The position numbers were made by a program, and so were the translations under genes. Of a stretch of DNA of 64,000 bases, positions 32,981-40,008 are shown piece after piece. The stretch comes from Treponema bryantii (GTDB taxonomy: Bacteria; Spirochaetota; Spirochaetia; Treponematales; Treponemataceae), in the NCBI RefSeq assembly GCF_036492245.1, contig NZ_AP025286.1, forward strand, positions 372,001 through 436,000, read 5' to 3'. Numbering within the stretch: position 1 is the first letter of the stretch; every line of letters starts with the position of its first letter. Below the pieces are notes generated by a model that saw nothing but the letters and a program-made list of their open reading frames with translations, was not told the DNA's origin and did not search any database.

Positions 32981-34750
32981 TTAAATCTCCATCAAATAGT
33001 CTTCCACGTTTTTATACTGAACACCGTTTTCTTCTGAGCAGCTTTCTCCACGATATAGTACTACTTTTTCCAGGATTTTTCCGAATCTGAACTCTGTCTG
33101 TTTACAATTATCTTCGTTAATAAGATGGCGGTACTGGAACGGAGATTTTTCTTTACTGTGCTTAATTTCATAGATTTTACAGCAGACATTTTCAGGATCA
33201 TAAACGACCATATCAAATTCTCCAACCGCAAACTGCAGCTTAAATACTTCGAGATTTGGATTTGCTTTTTTTGTTTCAAGCTGAACAATCTCTTCAAGCA
33301 TACGGCCTTTTATATCATCAAGAATTCTTTCCGTAATTCGCTTTCGTACCTGAGCATCAACATTCTTAAAAGTTTCATCCATCATCAAACTTTTTATCAA
33401 TGACTCGGCCTGAGAGTAACGTAAACCTGGCTGACTGAACACTGTAGTAACTTGCTTGTTATTTAAGTCATTCATGTTTACAAGAGGAATATCACAGGTT
33501 AAATCTAACAAATCAAGATATTCTTTTATTTCAAGTCTATGAACATCCTGAATATCAATTTTCTGTTCCTCTTTATTTCGGATTTTAAGGAACTTCTTTA
33601 AGCGTTCTGTAATTTTTTCACCATCAACATCATCAAGAATATCAGTAGGATTTTCACGGTCCTTTCGCATTATATCTTTTGCACTACCAAAGTCATGCGA
33701 TTTAAAAGCTCGTGTAAGAACTTCAATCGTGAATTCGTGATTCATATCTTCGACAATTCTATTTATGGCACTTGTAAGTTCACCTTTATCATAAAGTGAC
33801 TTTAGATTTCTGAAATGACTTCCATACTGATAGTTTTTAAGTGAGTGCTGGATATTTCGAGCAATAGCCGTATTAACATAATCAGCTGTACTTTTCTTTG
33901 TGCCGAAAATCCCTTTGTTATAATTGTCTCCACTCTGGCTCATAGTGCCACCAAATTCCATGTACTGGTCTATATCATGGATGCCTAAAACATTTGAAAA
34001 CTCACGGAACGGAATAAACGTAGTGTGAAGCAGAATACATCGGTCATAAAGCTGTTCATCTTCCGAAAAAACAAAGCCAAGAGAATCTGTTCCAGAAAGA
34101 ACTATTTTCATTCCGCTGGAGGCAAAAACATCGGAAAATAAAGCTGCACCTTGTATATAATCGTCCATCATTGTTACTTCATCAATGAATACGTATTTAT
34201 ATCCAAGAGTCTCTAGCTTTCGTAAATCTTTATTTACATCAGCAAGCGTGTTTGTAGAATTAATCTGAATAAAGACAGTTTTATTTCTGTCTTCGTCTTT
34301 AATGTTATAAATAATCTGGCGAATCAAGGTTGTTTTTCCTGTTCGTCGCAAACCATACAGGATGAAAACTTTGTCATGAGAATCGCTATATACATATTGT
34401 TCGAGCGCAGAATATAATTCTCGTTTCTTGTAATCCTTAATTGAGGCAGCGAAATCTTTCAGCGTTTTTCCAATTCTTACATCAGTAATAAAAGTTGGAG
34501 CTTCTTCCTGCGCTTCCGAAGTATCCAGGTTTTTATGACTTTCAAGATTTGACAATTGTGTTTGCAGGGACTTTCTTTCTTCAATCTGCTGTTTCAGATA
34601 CTCGTGTTCATCTTCTTTGACAATGCGGGAACGCTGTTTACCATTCTCAGTCCATTGATAGTAAGTATAAGCCTTACCCCTGATTGTTTTTGTAGTAAGA
34701 CCACCAGATGGAAGAGAGTCGATTTTTTTTAGGATTTCTTCTGCATTCAT
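32981..34750 (-). CDS. AAA ATPase with DUF4143/PD-(D/E)XK nuclease-like C-terminus
   Basis: The 589-residue protein has an N-terminal ~60-residue module (KAYTYYQWTENGKQRSRIVK) seen in recombination-associated proteins, then an AAA_14 ATPase with Walker A LYGLRRTGKTTLIRQ near residue 134 and Walker B YKYVFIDEVTMMDD. It ends with a nuclease-like core EFDMVVYDPENVCCKIYEIK. Proteins of this kind are common accessory genes of mobile elements, with unclear substrates. It has its own promoter overlapped by a large operator, suggesting tight control. Confidence 0.78.
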   Translation of the reverse strand: MNAEEILKKIDSLPSGGLTTKTIRGKAYTYYQWTENGKQRSRIVKEDEHEYLKQQIEERKSLQTQLSNLESHKNLDTSEAQEEAPTFITDVRIGKTLKDFAASIKDYKKRELYSALEQYVYSDSHDKVFILYGLRRTGKTTLIRQIIYNIKDEDRNKTVFIQINSTNTLADVNKDLRKLETLGYKYVFIDEVTMMDDYIQGAALFSDVFASSGMKIVLSGTDSLGFVFSEDEQLYDRCILLHTTFIPFREFSNVLGIHDIDQYMEFGGTMSQSGDNYNKGIFGTKKSTADYVNTAIARNIQHSLKNYQYGSHFRNLKSLYDKGELTSAINRIVEDMNHEFTIEVLTRAFKSHDFGSAKDIMRKDRENPTDILDDVDGEKITERLKKFLKIRNKEEQKIDIQDVHRLEIKEYLDLLDLTCDIPLVNMNDLNNKQVTTVFSQPGLRYSQAESLIKSLMMDETFKNVDAQVRKRITERILDDIKGRMLEEIVQLETKKANPNLEVFKLQFAVGEFDMVVYDPENVCCKIYEIKHSKEKSPFQYRHLINEDNCKQTEFRFGKILEKVVLYRGESCSEENGVQYKNVEDYLMEI

Positions 34751-34756
34751 GCCTAT

Positions 34757-34785
34757 ATTGTAACTTATGTAACTTAGTTGCGCAA
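34757..34785 (-). promoter_or_regulatory. Promoter of the AAA ATPase gene
   Basis: TTGCGC (34780-34785) and TACAAT (34757-34762) are 17 nt apart on the minus strand; the ATG is 6 nt past the -10 box, with no ribosome-binding site. Confidence 0.65.
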
Positions 34786-34809
34786 GTTAATTAAGTTACA
34801 TAAGTTACA
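34759..34809. promoter_or_regulatory. Operator-like quadruple 9-mer palindrome
   Basis: Two tandem copies of TGTAACTTA (34759-34776) face two tandem copies of TAAGTTACA (34792-34809). This gives perfect 18-bp arms around a 15-nt spacer. The left arm covers the -10 box and promoter spacer, and the right arm lies just upstream of the -35 box. Confidence 0.75.
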
Positions 34810-34867
34810 CACAGAAGGTTTACCTGGGAGTTTTGTTTGAATATGGTATTTTTTGCCGATATATTTT

Positions 34868-34916
34868 GTCGAGTATAATCGACAGATAACCATTTAAGTT
34901 GTCGAATACAGTCGAC
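34868..34916. promoter_or_regulatory. Two identical-form palindromes GTCGA-N6-TCGAC
   Basis: GTCGA-N6-TCGAC occurs at 34868-34883 and again at 34901-34916, 33 nt apart, in the intergenic region between the AAA ATPase and the 57-residue gene. The spacing of about three helical turns fits two protein-binding sites on one face of the DNA. Confidence 0.6.
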
Positions 34917-34924
34917 ATTATTTG

Positions 34925-34950
34925 TTACCAAAATTGTATAGTTTTGGTAA
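34925..34950. promoter_or_regulatory. Hairpin/palindrome TTACCAAAA
   Basis: TTACCAAAA (34925-34933) and TTTTGGTAA (34942-34950) form a 9-bp inverted repeat with an 8-nt loop. AATTTTT follows on the plus strand, so it could also act as a terminator. Confidence 0.45.
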
Positions 34951-34983
34951 AATTTTTAATCTACTTGGGAGGTTTCTGTTGAG

Positions 34984-35020
34984 CTAGGGATATTAACTAG
35001 GGATATTAGCTGGGGATATT
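34984..35020. repeat. Three tandem 13-nt iteron-like repeats
   Basis: CTAGGGATATTAA, CTAGGGATATTAG and CTGGGGATATT follow one another without gaps in a non-coding region rich in other palindromes. Such iterons are typical of replication or partition sites, but none of this is proven here. Confidence 0.6.
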
Positions 35021-35042
35021 TCATATAACCTAGTAACATTAT

Positions 35043-35075
35043 AAAAAAACGGCATACACCATAAGTGTATACCGT
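35043..35075 (-). terminator. Terminator after the 57-residue gene
   Basis: ACGG-ATACAC pairs with GTGTAT-CCGT around a CATAA loop. On the minus strand it is followed by seven T. Confidence 0.8.
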
Positions 35076-35113
35076 CTTCTATGAAATATAATGTTTCTAA
35101 AAGTCAGAAAAGC

Positions 35114-35287
35114 TTAAGCTTCAACAGGAACTTTTGCAGCAATTTTTTTTACTTCTTTTACAGAAATTTTAAGAAGGTCTGCTATCTGCTGCTCTGTAGC
35201 AAAATTTGTTTCGAGCATCTTTTTTACCAATTCAGCAGTCCTTATTTCTTTTCCTTCATTTACGAATCCCTGAACAATATCGCACAT
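35114..35287 (-). CDS. 57-residue protein resembling the tail of Rpn-family nucleases
   Basis: The ATG at 35285-35287 has GGAGG 8 nt upstream, and a strong terminator lies beyond the stop, so this is a real transcription unit. The product starts MCDIVQGFVNEGKEIRTAEL, contains NFATEQQIADLLKIS, and ends VKKIAAKVPVEA. That layout equals the C-terminal helical tail of Rpn/PD-(D/E)XK transposase-like proteins without the nuclease domain. It may be a decayed remnant or a stand-alone regulator. Confidence 0.6.
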   Translation of the reverse strand: MCDIVQGFVNEGKEIRTAELVKKMLETNFATEQQIADLLKISVKEVKKIAAKVPVEA

Positions 35288-35317
35288 AGTAACACCTCCT
35301 ATACCATTTGTAAATTT

Positions 35318-37063
35318 CTATTTTTCGATTATTATCCATTCTCCGACTTTGTCAGTTCCTTCACGCTTAAGTAAACCTAAGTCCTGGAGTTTTTTCATAT
35401 TATTCTTTATATTTCTAAGGTTAATTCCAACAATATTTGACAATTCATTTTGAGTAATACTTGGCTTCTTCTTTATTTCTTCTAAGATTGATTTTTGTGA
35501 ATCTGTCAATTTTACAGTGTCTTTTACAGTGTCTTTTACAGTGTCTTTTACAGTGTCTTTGTTTTGAGTAGCAAAAGAGGTTAAAATGTAATAAGCAACC
35601 TCTTCCGTTCTTCCTTTCTGAACTAAAACTCCCGCTTTTTCCATCTTTACCAATTCTTCAAAAGCTTCTGTAAGAGAAACGAGATTCATCTGAGAATAAG
35701 TCAGAGTATCAACAGCTCCGACTTCACGAGCAAAGAGTAAAGCCTCTTTTTGATTCTTATTGAAATCATACCGTTCATAGAGTCCAAGCCATTTTATATC
35801 ATCTTCGTTATAAAACGGTTTTACAAGCAATCGGATTGTAAAGGAATCATCCCGTCTATTTGACTCAAATGTTGGAAGCGGCATTTTATTTTCAGAAAGC
35901 AGGCGACGGATTGTACGAATTCCAGTTCCCTTTGTTTCTGCAAGATTTGTCTCATGAAAAATCGTTGCAAGATGGTAATTTCGAGTATAACTTCCAGCAT
36001 TACCTATGAATTCCTGGTCTTTTAAAGAAAAGCCTGCATTTATTATTTCAATTCGATTATTATAGCGGATAATCTGGGTAGGGCGATTCATTCTGTATGA
36101 ACGATGCATGATTGAGTTTACGATTGCTTCTCGTAATACTCGGTCAGGAAGGTCCGGAGTAGTAGTTGCCTGAATCTGTCCTTCTTTCAATGAGAAATTA
36201 AGAGGTAGTTCTGAACGCACTGCATCCAAAATGCTATTCAGCTGCAGCAAATAAGAACCTGTAAATTCGATTGTTGAAAAACGTTCATCAGGATTCTGTA
36301 CCCATTCATTTCCATGAACACGGATATAATCAATACGTGCCATAGGACAGAATTTTCTATGAGCTTCTTTAGTACCGAACATCAAAAGCCCTGTGTAAGT
36401 TAGAGTGCCGTTATCAGTCAAACAATCAAGAGATTCCAAAAGTTCTTTGTTGTCATATTTTAATTCAGCTGCTTCTGGATTTACACGAGATCTAAGCATT
36501 CTGTAATAGTCCAGGGCTTTTTCATCAACGTCTTTTATAGTGGTTCTTTTGACTTCACCAGAATCAAAACTTGAATCATCCAGATAAAAAGAACGTAAAT
36601 CATCTTCGGTACAACGCTGGTCGCTAGAACCAATCCTACGCCAAGCACCTTGTGGAAGCCCATGCTTTTGAAAATATAATGGCTTTTGCTGAGAAGGAAG
36701 TTCTGGAACAAAAATCTTTAATATATTCTTTCCATCAAGTTGTTCTACATCAATTCTTGGACGAACAGCCATATTGAACATGCTTGCACATTGAGTAGAA
36801 ATGTCAAGTTGTTTTTTATCGGGATCCTTTACTCCCTCAATTATGAATCGGTCGCCTTTAGATTTCTTATCTTCGCCCATTCCCAGAAGAATATAACCTC
36901 CACCAAGTCCTGGCTCATTGCTGAATGAGCATACGGATTCCATCAAGGATTCTGAAGTATCATCTTCACCTTTTGCTTCGATCCATACACATTCATCGGC
37001 TTCCTTGAGTCTATCATACAGTTCTTGAACGGAGTACATTTTCATATTTTTATTATCGTTCAT
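35318..37063 (-). CDS. AlbA_2 (Schlafen-like) and HATPase_c_4 domain protein
   Basis: The 581-residue protein has an N-terminal AlbA_2/divergent AAA-4 domain (CVWIEAKGEDDTSESLMESV, GGYILLGMGEDKKS), a middle GHKL-like ATP-binding domain (LREAIVNSIMHRSY, ETKGTGIRTIRRLL), and a C-terminal winged helix (LTDSQKSILEEIKKKPSIT, RNIKNNMKKLQDLGLLKREG). The family is widespread in mobile elements and proposed to be regulatory or defensive. A KDTV repeat tract precedes the winged helix. GAGG precedes the ATG. Confidence 0.8.
   Translation of the reverse strand: MNDNKNMKMYSVQELYDRLKEADECVWIEAKGEDDTSESLMESVCSFSNEPGLGGGYILLGMGEDKKSKGDRFIIEGVKDPDKKQLDISTQCASMFNMAVRPRIDVEQLDGKNILKIFVPELPSQQKPLYFQKHGLPQGAWRRIGSSDQRCTEDDLRSFYLDDSSFDSGEVKRTTIKDVDEKALDYYRMLRSRVNPEAAELKYDNKELLESLDCLTDNGTLTYTGLLMFGTKEAHRKFCPMARIDYIRVHGNEWVQNPDERFSTIEFTGSYLLQLNSILDAVRSELPLNFSLKEGQIQATTTPDLPDRVLREAIVNSIMHRSYRMNRPTQIIRYNNRIEIINAGFSLKDQEFIGNAGSYTRNYHLATIFHETNLAETKGTGIRTIRRLLSENKMPLPTFESNRRDDSFTIRLLVKPFYNEDDIKWLGLYERYDFNKNQKEALLFAREVGAVDTLTYSQMNLVSLTEAFEELVKMEKAGVLVQKGRTEEVAYYILTSFATQNKDTVKDTVKDTVKDTVKLTDSQKSILEEIKKKPSITQNELSNIVGINLRNIKNNMKKLQDLGLLKREGTDKVGEWIIIEK
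35514..35561 (-). repeat. 12-bp tandem repeat encoding KDTV x4
   Basis: Four in-phase copies of a 12-bp unit encode KDTVKDTVKDTVKDTV as a linker before the winged helix of the AlbA_2 protein. Copy-number change would alter only linker length. Confidence 0.8.
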
Positions 37064-37087
37064 TTTTGCCTCTTTTTCTATACCAGA

Positions 37088-38269
37088 TTACTCAAACAAC
37101 TTATTAGCTGCTTCTACTGCTGGCTTTACAGCTTCAACCATTTCAGGAATTGCAGCACGTGTGTAATGGTCTGTCATGGCAAGACTTGTATGACCTGCAA
37201 TCTTCTGAACAGTTTCTCCGGCAACGTCACGGCGCATACGGGTAATGTATGTATAACGTAATGAATGAGGTGTAAGAACTCTGTTTTTGGTAATGATTCC
37301 AGATTTAGCAATCGCACGACGGAACCATTCTTCGGCAAGCCATTTGCGAATTGGTTTGTTGTAACGCTGGAATACGAAATCATCGCCAGAAAGATTATTC
37401 TCTGCTATGTATTTTTGAATAATGATTGCGAAGTCTTCTGGAAGAGGGGTAACACGAATCTTTCTGTCTTCATCAGAACCGCACTTATTATAAGTTGTTC
37501 TAAGAAGCTGATTATGTCGATAAAAGCCATCTACAACGAACATCCCCTGATCAAATAAGAACTGATTTACACGAGCTCCAATTGCTTCTCCAATACGAAG
37601 ACCGCATTTTATACAACAAAGGAACATCAAATATATTGCTTTATGTCCTTCATCAAACTGAGGATGATTTGCGTATTTTGTAGAACTTAAGTTTATCCAA
37701 AGACTTTCATCAAATAGAATGTTGAGTTCATCTGTCGTGAATACATCCTTCTTAATACTGTTACGGCGGAACTTTGGAAACTGAGGAGCAGGAATATAAG
37801 GCAATCCCATAAAAGGAGCTTCTGCATAAACTTCACCAACAACAGTAAGGAAATTGTTTTTCCAACTGCCAGAATGCGGATCTTCTGTAAGAAAATCAAT
37901 CACCATTGGAACTGTAAGGTCCTTAAGTTCCATGTCACCAAATTTAGCAAGGAAAATATCCAGCAAACCTCTTTTACACTTTAATGTTTCATATGTGTAC
38001 TGCTTACCAAGTTTCTTCATGCGTTCAAGATGTGTGCTGCCAGGAATATACATCCATTCCGCAATCTTCGCTATCGTGATTTTCTCTTCCACGAACAACG
38101 GCGGCAGCGCAGAAACAAACGCATAAGCCTCTGCCTGAGTCTTACACCCCTTGCAAACCTTCTGATGCATAACACCTGTTACAGGATCGTTCCAATAACA
38201 GTACCACTTGTGTACAGTTTTACCTTTTGACTGAACTGATTTTTTGAAGATGTGATAATTTGAATCCAT
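37088..38269 (-). CDS. Tyrosine-type site-specific integrase
   Basis: The protein has 393 residues from the ATG at 38267-38269 with GGAGG 5 nt upstream; the in-frame TTG 12 nt earlier overlaps that site. It has an N-terminal arm-binding/SAM-like region, then the catalytic domain with Arg in CGLRIGEAIGARV, HSLRYTYIT (HxxR), GHTSLAMTDHYT with the His and the nucleophilic Tyr. It lies 131 nt from the right attachment site in the tRNA sequence and is the obvious integrase of this element. Confidence 0.92.
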   Translation of the reverse strand: MDSNYHIFKKSVQSKGKTVHKWYCYWNDPVTGVMHQKVCKGCKTQAEAYAFVSALPPLFVEEKITIAKIAEWMYIPGSTHLERMKKLGKQYTYETLKCKRGLLDIFLAKFGDMELKDLTVPMVIDFLTEDPHSGSWKNNFLTVVGEVYAEAPFMGLPYIPAPQFPKFRRNSIKKDVFTTDELNILFDESLWINLSSTKYANHPQFDEGHKAIYLMFLCCIKCGLRIGEAIGARVNQFLFDQGMFVVDGFYRHNQLLRTTYNKCGSDEDRKIRVTPLPEDFAIIIQKYIAENNLSGDDFVFQRYNKPIRKWLAEEWFRRAIAKSGIITKNRVLTPHSLRYTYITRMRRDVAGETVQKIAGHTSLAMTDHYTRAAIPEMVEAVKPAVEAANKLFE

Positions 38270-38400
38270 AATGGCCTCCAAGTTTTTTTTTGCTAAGCAC
38301 TTAATATTCGCTTAACATTTTCAATAACCTGAAGGTCAGATTAATTAGTAAATGCTTGTATTATATAGATTTAGCACCTATCCCGAAGTGCCAAATCTTA

Positions 38401-38472
38401 ATTGGTCTCTAGATTTGAACTAAGGACCAAAGGATTATGAGTCCTCTGCTCTAACCACTGAGCTAATGGCCC
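38401..38472 (-). pseudogene. tRNA-CAT remnant at the right attachment site
   Basis: The 5' half is intact (GGGCCAT, D-arm, anticodon arm CTCATAA), but the T-stem is imperfect (CTTAG/CTAGA) and the 3' end AGAGACC cannot pair with GGGCCAT. It is therefore half a tRNA followed by element DNA. Its 5' acceptor strand pairs perfectly with the 3' strand of the tRNA at 17015-17087, showing that the two were one gene before integration. Positions 38425-38456 are the identical 32-nt core. Confidence 0.82.
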
Positions 38473-38484
38473 GAATTGGTTGTT

Positions 38485-38513
38485 ATAATATCAGAAAAAG
38501 ACGGCTTAATCAA
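38485..38513 (-). promoter_or_regulatory. Original tRNA promoter, now in front of the remnant
   Basis: TTGATT (38508-38513) and TATTAT (38485-38490), 17 nt apart on the minus strand, end 12 nt before the tRNA 5' end. It is on the chromosomal side of the att core. Confidence 0.6.
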
Positions 38514-38589
38514 GATAATAAAAAAAAGATTGAATTCTTGCCAACTCGGTGTAATAATAATAGGTACGTAAGATAAAAGGATTACAAAA

Positions 38590-39879
38590 ATGAATGCCTA
38601 TTCAAAAGAATCTATTTCTGATTTGATATTTGACAAGATTGATTCAATCATTGTCGTAGACGCTAAGAACGATAGCTATCACACCATAAAAAAACATGGA
38701 GTTTTTGAGAATTTTCTTGAGGACAATGGTAGTTATAAAAGTTTAATCGAAAAACTCTGGTTTCACCTTAATGATAATTCAAACAAGATTGCAGAAGAAT
38801 ATCATGTATTTATTCCGATGATTGGTGAATTTAAGGGTAAATATGTAGATCGTGTCAAAATCAATTGGGAAAATCAGATTCATCTTGTTCAAATATCCAT
38901 TTATCCGCTTGATGAAACGGCAAGTCATTATCTTTTCATGCTTGATGAACTGGATAACTGCGAATATCTTCGAGAATTCCTTACCGACCGCAAGCTGGAT
39001 ACAATTCAAAGTACATTCCTTTTTTCAATGTATGTCGATTTAATTAAAGATATTTCCTACAGTATAAATGTTTCAGAAATTTCAAATGACCCGATGAATT
39101 ACGATGTTAAGTATTCAACCTGGCGCCAGATGATTGTAAATATGATCTGGCCGGCAGATCAGAAGCTTTTCCTTGAACGTACAGATCCTGATTATCTCAA
39201 AAATAATCTTGAACCAGGCCGTACAACCTCTTTTGACTGTCAGATGAAGAATCTGGAAGGTGCTTTTATCTGGGTAAAACTGATTTTCAGCCGTACAGAA
39301 ACTACAAATACAGATGATTTTAGATTTGTGTTTATGGTTCAGGATATTCATGATAACTCATTAAAGCTGTTTGATACTCTAAAACGATATGAAGAGCTTG
39401 CATCTAAGGATCCGCTGACATCTATCTATAATCATGGACGAATTGAAACCGAAATTATCAATTCAATTGATGCTTTCCATACAAAAGGTATTCCTGTGTC
39501 ATTTATGATGCTTGATATAGACCATTTTAAGAGCGTAAATGATAAATATGGACATTCTGTTGGAGATATTGTTCTTAAGCAGTTTGTAAAAGAGATAAAT
39601 GAATTTATTGCTCCTTATAATTTTACAATCGGCCGCTGGGGTGGTGAGGAATTTGTTTGTGTCTGCTACGATATGAAGCTTGATGAAGTTGCAAAACTTG
39701 CTGATGAGCTGAGACAGAAGATTTCTGAAACTGATTTTAAGAAAGTAATTAAGCTTACCTGTAGTATTGGTCTGACAGAGGTTAAAAAAGATGACACTGC
39801 GCAGATTATTTTTGACCGTGTTGACCATGCAATGTATGAAGCTAAAACTAATGGACGAAACCGAATAATTACAAACTGA
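38590..39879 (+). CDS. Diguanylate cyclase (GGDEF domain)
   Basis: The 429-residue protein ends in a GGDEF domain with DPLTSIYNHGRIE, MLDIDHFKSVNDKYGHSVGD and the active-site GRWGGEEFVCV, so it should make c-di-GMP. No RxxD inhibitory site is visible just upstream of GGEEF. The first ~260 residues hold a PAS-like sensory region (FDCQMKNLEGAFIWVKLIFS) without membrane segments, indicating a soluble sensor. It is the first chromosomal gene right of the element. Confidence 0.88.
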   Translation: MNAYSKESISDLIFDKIDSIIVVDAKNDSYHTIKKHGVFENFLEDNGSYKSLIEKLWFHLNDNSNKIAEEYHVFIPMIGEFKGKYVDRVKINWENQIHLVQISIYPLDETASHYLFMLDELDNCEYLREFLTDRKLDTIQSTFLFSMYVDLIKDISYSINVSEISNDPMNYDVKYSTWRQMIVNMIWPADQKLFLERTDPDYLKNNLEPGRTTSFDCQMKNLEGAFIWVKLIFSRTETTNTDDFRFVFMVQDIHDNSLKLFDTLKRYEELASKDPLTSIYNHGRIETEIINSIDAFHTKGIPVSFMMLDIDHFKSVNDKYGHSVGDIVLKQFVKEINEFIAPYNFTIGRWGGEEFVCVCYDMKLDEVAKLADELRQKISETDFKKVIKLTCSIGLTEVKKDDTAQIIFDRVDHAMYEAKTNGRNRIITN

Positions 39880-39892
39880 TTTTTACAGCTGA

Positions 39893-39923
39893 TTGACAGA
39901 AGGCCCGTATTTTACAATAATAT
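39893..39923 (+). promoter_or_regulatory. Possible promoter of purF
   Basis: TTGACA at 39893-39898 is a consensus -35 box. The downstream candidates TACAAT (39913) and TAATAT (39918) give spacers of 14 or 19 nt, so the -10 box is uncertain. Confidence 0.4.
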
Positions 39924-39940
39924 AGGCAATTAAGGCAAAG

Positions 39941-39995
39941 ACGCCGTAGATATGATTCTGCTCTGGCAGGATTATGTCTACGGCGTTTTTTATTT
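39941..39995 (+). terminator. Strong intrinsic terminator in the purF leader (attenuator candidate)
   Basis: A continuous 21-bp stem (ACGCCGTAGA...CTGC with GCAG...TCTACGGCGT, three G-U pairs) closes on a 4-nt TCTG loop and is followed by TTTTTTATTT. The purF ribosome-binding site GAGG follows within about 10 nt. Confidence 0.8.
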
Positions 39996-40008
39996 AACCG
40001 AGGTAATT

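Noticed and set aside
38401-38472. Second functional tRNA-CAT gene
   Set aside because: The acceptor 3' strand does not pair with the 5' strand and the T-stem is imperfect; it is explained as an att-site remnant.
39952-40008. Longer PurF start (19 extra residues)
   Set aside because: The extension is encoded by the terminator hairpin, lacks a ribosome-binding site, and would displace the pro-peptide that precedes the nucleophilic Cys.
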